A stretch of 12,041 bases of DNA. It comes from Candidatus Aerophobota bacterium. GTDB lineage: Bacteria; Aerophobota; Aerophobia; Aerophobales; B3-G15. The stretch covers positions 1 through 12,041 of the forward strand of contig JAGGTG010000236.1 of NCBI GenBank assembly GCA_021163905.1. Reading direction: 5' to 3'. Below are positions 1-3,778 of the stretch, in pieces; positions within the stretch are counted from its first letter, which is position 1, and every line of letters starts with the position of its first letter. Both the position numbers and the translations under genes were made by a program. The notes beneath the pieces are model-generated. The model was not told the origin of the DNA. It did no database searches and saw nothing but the letters and a program-made list of their open reading frames with translations.

Positions 1-45
1 CCCCTTGTAGCTACCAGAAAGTGTCCCAATTTCAAGGAAACAAGG

Positions 46-81
46 TTGACAAACCTTTTTAAATTCATAGGATTATATAAT
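46..81 (+). promoter_or_regulatory. Possible sigma-70-type promoter upstream of gltX
   Basis: A perfect TTGACA lies at 46-51 and a perfect TATAAT at 76-81, but the 24-nt gap between them is too long for a standard promoter. With the TTGACA, the better-spaced -10 candidates are TAGGAT (68-73, 16-nt spacer) or GATTAT (71-76, 19-nt spacer). The region is T/A-rich and is the only strong promoter-like site before gltX. Which -10 is used, and whether the promoter is real, cannot be settled by eye. If used, the gltX leader would be nearly 290 nt long. Confidence 0.3.
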
Positions 82-96
82 TGGAGTTTAATGATA

Positions 97-158
97 TTAA
101 GGTAAAGGACTACTTACCTTAAAGGTATCCTTTTAATACTCTCCCTGAAGGTATTCAG
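97..158. repeat. Cluster of AAGGTA motifs with inverted repeats (possible operator)
   Basis: AAGGTA occurs at 99-104, 122-127 and 148-153, and inverted as TACCTT at 115-120. Copies 1 and 2 form a perfect 9-bp inverted repeat, TTAAGGTAA at 97-105 against TTACCTTAA at 114-122, with an 8-nt loop. Copies 2 and 3 form a 6-1-6 palindrome at 115-127. The last copy lies in a small hairpin, CTGAA (145-149) with TTCAG (154-158). Four copies of a 6-mer in 55 bases just downstream of a promoter-like site could be a repressor or activator binding region, or an RNA structure in the leader. No specific regulator is recognised. Confidence 0.35.
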
Positions 159-182
159 ATTTTGATTTGTGATGGGGGGAGT

Positions 183-217
183 TTTAAAATAAAGTGAAAG
201 ATAAATTTAAAATAAAG
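183..217 (+). repeat. 12-bp direct repeat in the gltX leader
   Basis: TTTAAAATAAAG occurs exactly at 183-194 and again at 206-217, a 23-bp repeat distance. The repeat is pure A/T apart from one G, so in this AT-rich leader it may be chance. It is recorded because the distance is about two helical turns. Confidence 0.35.
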
Positions 218-375
218 AAGATGTAAGGAGGGGAGGGTGGTTTCAGTATTAAATTTACCAGAGTTATGGGTTTTAAATATCTCAGATAAGAGGAGAAAGA
301 GAAAAAAAATTAACAAACACAAACGCAAGAAAAGAAGAAGGGCAAATAGACATAAGAATAAATAAGGCTTAAATA

Positions 376-1857
376 ATGCAGATAAGAGTCCGTTTTGCTC
401 CCAGTCCAACGGGGGAGTTACATATTGGCGGGGTAAGGACAGCTCTTTTTAACTGGCTTTTTGCCCGGCATCATAAGGGTAGATTTATTTTGCGTATAGA
501 AGATACTGATATTTTAAGATCCCAGGAAAATTTTACCAATTCTATAATCGATAACTTAAAGTGGTTAGGGTTAAACTGGGATGAAGGGCCAGAAGTAGGA
601 GGTGAGTATGGTCCATATTTTCAATCTCAGAGACTGGCAATTTATAAAAAATATGCAGATTATCTTTTGAAAGAAGGAAAAGCCTACTTCTGCTACTGTA
701 CCCCGGAGGAGCTGGAACTTAGAAAGAAACAAATGCAAAAAGAAGGTAAACCTCCTGTTTATGATGGTCACTGTCGAAATTTGTCTTATAAGGAAAGGGA
801 AAAATTTGAAAGGGAAGGTAGAAAACCAACTGTTAGGTTTAAGGTTTCCGAAGGTATTGAATTAAAGGTAAGAGACCTTTTAAGAGGAGAGGTGGTATTT
901 AAAAGTGATGTTTTAGGTGATTTTATTATTTTGAAATCCAATGGAACTCCAACTTTTAATTTTGCTAATGTAATTGATGATTCTTTAATGAAAATAACCC
1001 ATGTTATAAGAGGGGAGGATCATCTGTCCAATACCCCTCGACAGCTTTTGCTTTACCAGGCTCTGGGATTTAATCCTCCTTTGTATGCTCATATTCCTAT
1101 GATTCTGGGAAAGGATGGTTCTAAGTTGAGCAAAAGACATGGAGCAACCTCTATCAGTTATTATAGAGAGAAGGGATTTCTCCCCTGGGCAGTAGTTAAT
1201 TATCTTGCACTTTTGGGATGGTCAACTCCGGACAGCCAGCAATTTTTTGAAAAGGAAGAATTAATTGAAAAATTTTCCCTTGAGAGGGTAAATAAAAGCC
1301 CGGCTGTTTTCGATCCTCGAAAGCTCGAGTGGATGAATGCGGAATATATAAGAAAAATGGAAACTGAGAAACTCGTCAACCTGCTTATACCTTATCTGAA
1401 AAAAAAGGGGTGGGTCAAGGAGGAAATTGATTCTGCTACCTACAGGAAGATATTTAGAATTACTGAACTGGAAAGGGACAGGTTACATTTACTTTCTGAT
1501 ATATTAGAAATAGCTGATTTTTTCTTTGAAGAAGAATTTGCCTATGATACAAAAGCGGTAGAAAAAAGACTTAACAAAGAGTATGTCTATCCTCTTCTTA
1601 AAAGGATAAAAGTTGAAATAGATAAAATGGAACATCTAAGTGAAGAAAATCTGGAGGTGCTTTTGAGAAATTTATCAAGGGAGCTATCTCTTTCTACTGC
1701 TGAGGTTTTTCATCCTCTAAGGGTTGCTCTCACAGGAAGAATGAAGGGTCCAGGACTATTTGAATTAGCAGCGGTATTGGGTAAAGAAGAGGTGATTAGA
1801 AGAATTAACAGAACCCTGGACTGGTTGAAAAAGCATAAAGTTAAAAGTTCAGTATAA
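376..1857 (+). CDS. gltX: Glutamyl-tRNA synthetase
   Basis: This cytoplasmic class I synthetase attaches glutamate to tRNA-Glu, and in many bacteria also to tRNA-Gln for later amidation by GatCAB. The 493-residue length is normal. The N-terminal Rossmann fold carries the HIGH-type motif HIGG at residues 16-19 after RFAPSPTG. The KMSKS-type loop is KLSKR at 250-254. Cys106, Cys108 and Cys133, in a CYC...GHC arrangement, resemble the zinc site of zinc-containing GluRS; the fourth ligand is unclear. The C-terminal helical half (about 330-493) is the anticodon-binding domain. Arg367 and Arg369 lie where Thermus GluRS has its tRNA-discriminating Arg358, by eye alignment. The ATG is preceded by AAGG at 364-367 with an 8-nt gap, and the protein starts directly with the conserved strand, so the start is secure. 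Two substrate-type tRNAs follow it, probably on the same transcript. Confidence 0.97.
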   Translation: MQIRVRFAPSPTGELHIGGVRTALFNWLFARHHKGRFILRIEDTDILRSQENFTNSIIDNLKWLGLNWDEGPEVGGEYGPYFQSQRLAIYKKYADYLLKEGKAYFCYCTPEELELRKKQMQKEGKPPVYDGHCRNLSYKEREKFEREGRKPTVRFKVSEGIELKVRDLLRGEVVFKSDVLGDFIILKSNGTPTFNFANVIDDSLMKITHVIRGEDHLSNTPRQLLLYQALGFNPPLYAHIPMILGKDGSKLSKRHGATSISYYREKGFLPWAVVNYLALLGWSTPDSQQFFEKEELIEKFSLERVNKSPAVFDPRKLEWMNAEYIRKMETEKLVNLLIPYLKKKGWVKEEIDSATYRKIFRITELERDRLHLLSDILEIADFFFEEEFAYDTKAVEKRLNKEYVYPLLKRIKVEIDKMEHLSEENLEVLLRNLSRELSLSTAEVFHPLRVALTGRMKGPGLFELAAVLGKEEVIRRINRTLDWLKKHKVKSSV

Positions 1858-1861
1858 CAAT

Positions 1862-1910
1862 AGCGTTACAGACGAGATGGGCCAAATCGACGAGATTGAT
1901 GAGATCGGTT
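1862..1910 (+). repeat. 9-nt-phased degenerate repeat spacer (gltX to tRNA-Gln)
   Basis: After the gltX stop the spacer contains four units in exact 9-nt steps: AGATGGGCC (1875), AAATCGACG (1884), AGATTGATG (1893) and AGATCGGTT (1902). Every unit begins ARAT. The same ARATNRACG-like pattern and phase occurs in the spacers before rplM and before the phosphorylase gene. The last unit abuts and by one base enters tRNA-Gln. No terminator hairpin lies between gltX and the tRNA, which fits co-transcription. Confidence 0.55.
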
Positions 1911-1983
1911 GGGGGATTGTCTAATGGTAGGACGCCAGACTCTGGATCTGGTAGTGGAGGTTCGAGTCCTCCTCCCCCAGCCA
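1910..1983 (+). tRNA. tRNA-Gln, anticodon CUG
   Basis: A complete cloverleaf can be folded by hand. The acceptor stem is TGGGGGA (1910-1916) with TCCCCCA (1973-1979), discriminator G1980 and an encoded CCA at 1981-1983. The anticodon arm is CCAGA, a 7-nt loop reading CTCTGGA, then TCTGG, giving anticodon CTG, which reads the CAG glutamine codon. The T arm is GGAGG, TTCGAGT, CCTCC. The U1-A72 end pair is typical of tRNA-Gln. It sits 52 nt after gltX and 14 nt before tRNA-Glu. The C34 anticodon should read only CAG, so a UUG isoacceptor is expected elsewhere in the genome. Confidence 0.96.
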
Positions 1984-1997
1984 GTTTATTTTTTTAT

Positions 1998-2073
1998 GGC
2001 GCCATCGTCTAGGGGACCAGGATAGATGGTTCTCAGCCATCAGACCGGGGTTCGAATCCCCGTGGCGCCACCA
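1998..2073 (+). tRNA. tRNA-Glu, anticodon CUC
   Basis: The acceptor stem is GGCGCCA (1998-2004) with TGGCGCC (2063-2069), discriminator A2070 and an encoded CCA at 2071-2073. The anticodon arm is GATGG, loop TTCTCAG, CCATC, giving anticodon CTC for the GAG glutamate codon. The T arm is CGGGG, TTCGAAT, CCCCG. It is the second tRNA behind gltX, and is the cognate substrate of the enzyme encoded upstream. As with the neighbouring tRNA-Gln, the C34 form reads only the G-ending codon, so a UUC isoacceptor should exist elsewhere. Confidence 0.96.
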
Positions 2074-2110
2074 AAACTGTAATAGGTAATCTTCTCTAAA
2101 AGTGAAAGAG

Positions 2111-2149
2111 AAGAGGGCTTCTGGGTATCCCTAAGGAAACCCTCTTTTT
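2111..2149 (+). terminator. Likely intrinsic terminator after the gltX-tRNA transcript
   Basis: AAGAGGG (2111-2117) pairs with CCCTCTT (2140-2146). Inside, TTC (2119-2121) pairs with GAA (2136-2138) and GGG (2123-2125) with CCC (2129-2131). Five T residues run from 2145 to 2149. It lies 38 nt past the tRNA-Glu CCA end, a natural place to end the transcript. The stem has a mismatch and an internal loop, so strength is uncertain. Its 5' arm is also the 5' arm of a longer helix with 2260-2281, so it may be conditional. Confidence 0.5.
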
Positions 2150-2281
2150 GGCGAGCAGAAGACAAAGAGATTGTAGAAAGTTAGCACAGCCAAAAAGCGG
2201 GAGGCTGAGCTGCAGATAGCTAAGAAGTGAGATAAGAGTATCGCGAAGCCGTTTTTCGTGGGATACCCAGGAAGCCCTTTT
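2111..2281 (+). ncRNA. Putative structured RNA of about 170 nt, family unknown
   Basis: The ends form a helix of 21 base pairs with one bulged G (2270) and one G-U pair: 2111-2131 with 2260-2281. Within it a second helix forms between 2140-2152 and 2189-2201, 12 pairs with one mismatch, CTTTTTGGC against GCCAAAAAG plus three G-C pairs. Smaller candidate stems are ACAA/TTGT at 2162-2174, AGCT/AGCT near 2209-2221, and GTATC (2238-2242) with GATAC (2262-2266); the last competes with the outer helix. I see no conserved RNase P, tmRNA or SRP RNA core. The closed-end shape and length would allow a 6S-like RNA, but the asymmetry is large. A terminal-inverted-repeat element is another possibility. 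Strand is assumed from the neighbouring genes. Confidence 0.4.
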
Positions 2282-2296
2282 AGAAAAATTGAAATA

Positions 2297-2307
2297 GTAA
2301 CTGTTAC
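2297..2307. repeat. Short palindrome GTAACTGTTAC
   Basis: GTAAC (2297-2301) and GTTAC (2303-2307) form a perfect 5-1-5 palindrome, 115 bases before rplM. It could be half of a protein-binding site, but it is short enough to be chance in AT-rich DNA. No regulator can be assigned. Confidence 0.25.
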
Positions 2308-2351
2308 CATAAAACTGATTATGTTTAGTGCATTTGGTTCTTTTAGTTAAC

Positions 2352-2380
2352 TTGAGGTTATTTTAGAGAAAGCATTAAAT
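2352..2380 (+). promoter_or_regulatory. Weak promoter candidate for rplM
   Basis: TTGAGG (2352-2357) and TTAAAT (2375-2380) are separated by 17 nt and each matches four of six consensus bases for a housekeeping sigma factor. They lie after the terminator-like hairpin, where a new transcript for rplM would be expected to begin. The match is modest and the region is AT-rich, so this is only a candidate. Confidence 0.25.
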
Positions 2381-2412
2381 CAACTAAATAGACGAAATTA
2401 ACGAAATACAGG
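2377..2412 (+). repeat. 9-nt-phased degenerate repeat spacer upstream of rplM
   Basis: Four consecutive 9-nt units start at 2377, 2386, 2395 and 2404: AAATCAACT, AAATAGACG, AAATTAACG and AAATACAGG. All four begin AAAT. The last unit flows into the AGGAG ribosome binding site of rplM at 2410-2414. The middle two match the ARATNRACG pattern seen in the spacers before tRNA-Gln and before the phosphorylase gene. In the reading frame aligned to the units there is an immediate TAG, so it is not coding. Confidence 0.6.
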
Positions 2413-2421
2413 AGAAAAATA

Positions 2422-2850
2422 ATGAAAACTTTTATTCCAAAAAAGGATGAGATAGTTAGAAAATGGTATCTGATTGATGCTGATGGAAAGATTCTCGGGA
2501 GAATGGCCACTCGAATCGCTCGAATTTTATCCGGTAAAGATAAACCAATTTATACTCCCCACCTTGACACCGGTGATTTTGTGGTGGTGATAAATGCCAG
2601 GAAAGTTCGGGTGACTGGTGAAAAGTATACTCAAAAGATATACTACCATCATTCAGGATATCCCGGAGGATTGAAAAAGAGAACTTTTGAGGAATTAATG
2701 AAAAAAAAGCCCGAGGAGATTATTTTAAGAGCTGTCAAAGGAATGTTACCCAAGAATAGACTGGGAAGAAAAATGTTGAAAAAGCTCAAGGTTTATCCGG
2801 ATGCTGATCATCCTCATCAGGCTCAAAATCCTCAACCAATAGATGTGTAA
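2422..2850 (+). CDS. rplM: Large-subunit ribosomal protein L13 (uL13)
   Basis: L13 is an early-assembling protein of the 50S subunit that binds 23S rRNA. The 142 residues match the family length exactly. Family hallmarks are visible in order: the WYLIDADGKILGRMA strand near residues 15-29, the GKDKPIYTPHLDTGD segment near 38-52, the YHHSGYPGG loop near 74-82 and the AVKGMLPKNRLGR segment near 104-116. The ATG has AGGAG at 2410-2414 with a 7-nt gap. Unusually, the usual partner gene rpsI (S9) does not follow; a purine nucleoside phosphorylase gene starts 79 nt later. The normal rplM-rpsI pair is therefore split here and rpsI should be elsewhere. Confidence 0.97.
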   Translation: MKTFIPKKDEIVRKWYLIDADGKILGRMATRIARILSGKDKPIYTPHLDTGDFVVVINARKVRVTGEKYTQKIYYHHSGYPGGLKKRTFEELMKKKPEEIILRAVKGMLPKNRLGRKMLKKLKVYPDADHPHQAQNPQPIDV

Positions 2851-2864
2851 ATCGTTCAACGTTT

Positions 2865-2927
2865 AAACCAAATAAACCAGATACATCAGACAAACCACAG
2901 ACGAAACAGACGAAGAAGGGAGAGGAG
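2865..2927 (+). repeat. 9-nt-phased degenerate repeat spacer upstream of the phosphorylase gene
   Basis: Six units in exact 9-nt register begin at 2865, 2874, 2883, 2892, 2901 and 2910: AAACCAAAT, AAACCAGAT, ACATCAGAC, AAACCACAG, ACGAAACAG and ACGAAGAAG. A is invariant at positions 1 and 8. A seventh, GGAGAGGAG at 2919-2927, is the ribosome binding site. Read with a shifted register the first units are AAATAAACC, AGATACATC and AGACAAACC, matching the ARATNRACS pattern of the other two repeat spacers. The aligned frame is open for about 30 codons but has no start codon. Confidence 0.6.
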
Positions 2928-2929
2928 TT

Positions 2930-3757
2930 ATGGGCAAGCAATTAAAAGATAAAATTAACGAAGCTACAGGCTTTATAAAGAAGAGGTGTGAGTTATCACC
3001 TCGTATTGGAATAATTCTGGGAACAGGACTTGGAAAACTGGCAACTCGTATAAAACAGCAGGTTGTTATACCTTATACTGATATTCCTTACTTTGCCATT
3101 TCTACTGCTCCAGGGCATAGAGGAAATCTTTTACTTGGAGAAATTGGAGGAAAAAAAATTGTCGCCATGCAGGGAAGATTTCATCTTTACGAGGGATATT
3201 CCCTGGAGGAGATAACTTTTCCTGTAAGGGTGATGAGAGCATTGGGAGTTGAGATTTTAATTGAATCCAACGCAGCTGGAGGATTAAACAGGAATTTTAA
3301 ACCGGGTGACATAATGATTATAACAGATCATATCAATTTTACCGGAACAAATCCTTTAATAGGCCCCAATGATGACACTTTAGGACCAAGATTTCCCGAT
3401 ATGTCTGAACCTTATGACAATGAGTTGATAGAATTAACCGAGAAAATAGCGCTGAAAGAGGGAATTAGATGTCACCGGGGAGTATATATAGGTGTTGTTG
3501 GACCAAGTTTTGAAACAAGAGCTGAGTACAGGTTTTTTAATCTTATAGGGGCAGATGCGGTGGGTATGTCCACTGTTCCAGAGGTAATAGTGGCAAAACA
3601 CAGTGGTTTGAGGGTCTTGGGTATAAGTTGTATCACCGATATGTGTATCCCGGATAGGCTGGAGCCGGTAGATTCTGAAAAGGTAATCAAGATAGCCACT
3701 CAGGCTGAACCACGAATTACAAGATTGGTGGAAAAGGTAATTGAGAATATAAGATGA
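2930..3757 (+). CDS. punA: Trimeric-type purine nucleoside phosphorylase, possibly altered specificity
   Basis: This enzyme splits purine nucleosides with phosphate into base and (deoxy)ribose-1-phosphate in purine salvage. The 275 residues match the PNP/MTAP family. Visible motifs are the phosphate loop GIILGTGLG (27-35), APGHRGN with His63 (60-66), MQGRFHLYEGY (80-90), NAAGG (114-118), GPSFETRAE with Glu195 (191-199) and DAVGMSTVPEV with Met213 (209-219). At the position of human PNP Asn243 it has Asp237 (in ITDMC), and at that of His257 it has Ser249. Both are specificity positions; Asp is also found in 5'-methylthioadenosine phosphorylases, while Glu195 is PNP-like. Adenosine or methylthioadenosine use is therefore possible. 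The ATG follows GGAGAGGAG closely. ileS begins 21 nt after its stop. Confidence 0.92.
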   Translation: MGKQLKDKINEATGFIKKRCELSPRIGIILGTGLGKLATRIKQQVVIPYTDIPYFAISTAPGHRGNLLLGEIGGKKIVAMQGRFHLYEGYSLEEITFPVRVMRALGVEILIESNAAGGLNRNFKPGDIMIITDHINFTGTNPLIGPNDDTLGPRFPDMSEPYDNELIELTEKIALKEGIRCHRGVYIGVVGPSFETRAEYRFFNLIGADAVGMSTVPEVIVAKHSGLRVLGISCITDMCIPDRLEPVDSEKVIKIATQAEPRITRLVEKVIENIR

Positions 3758-3778
3758 AAGTAATTTAAGAGAGGTAAA

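Larger units (their letters stand above)
1..375. other. Gene-free leader region upstream of gltX
   Basis: No credible protein or RNA gene is visible in these 375 bases. The first 25 bases contain AAAGTGTC, which recurs inverted at the other end of the window. A TTGACA box follows at 46-51, then a cluster of AAGGTA motifs with inverted repeats at 97-158. A 12-bp direct repeat lies at 183-194 and 206-217. The last 80 bases are A- and purine-rich and run into the gltX ribosome binding site. A minus-strand reading frame across 155-409 is hydrophobic only because the plus strand is purine-rich, and it begins inside gltX, so I do not call it a gene. The region probably carries the gltX promoter and a long untranslated leader. 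Confidence 0.6.
2074..2421. other. Protein-free intergenic region between tRNA-Glu and rplM
   Basis: These 348 bases contain no credible coding sequence. The first two thirds (to about 2281) are rich in RNA secondary structure: a small hairpin CTTCTCT (2091-2097) with AGAGAAG (2107-2113), a terminator-like hairpin and a long-range helix. These are listed separately. The last third is AT-rich and holds a short palindrome at 2297-2307, a weak promoter candidate for rplM and a 9-nt-phased repeat leading into the rplM ribosome binding site. Confidence 0.6.

Noticed and set aside
155..409. Minus-strand 84-residue hydrophobic reading frame
   Set aside because: It begins inside gltX and its Leu/Phe richness simply mirrors the purine-rich plus strand. 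It has no family resemblance and no sensible start context.
2111..2281. RNase P RNA, tmRNA or SRP RNA as identity of the structured element
   Set aside because: None of their conserved core sequences is present, and the length and helix layout do not fit.
1862..2927. CRISPR array or short tandem repeat locus
   Set aside because: Units are 9 nt, degenerate and directly adjacent, with no conserved 20-40 nt repeat, no unique spacers and no cas gene.
2841..2943. Open frame across the repeat spacer before punA, encoding a Lys/Pro/Thr-rich peptide
   Set aside because: No start codon in the open stretch, no ribosome binding site for it, and the equivalent repeat before rplM has a stop in the aligned frame.
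3758..3778. T-box or riboswitch upstream of ileS
   Set aside because: Only 21 nt separate punA and ileS, too short for such a leader. No T-box consensus was seen in front of gltX either.
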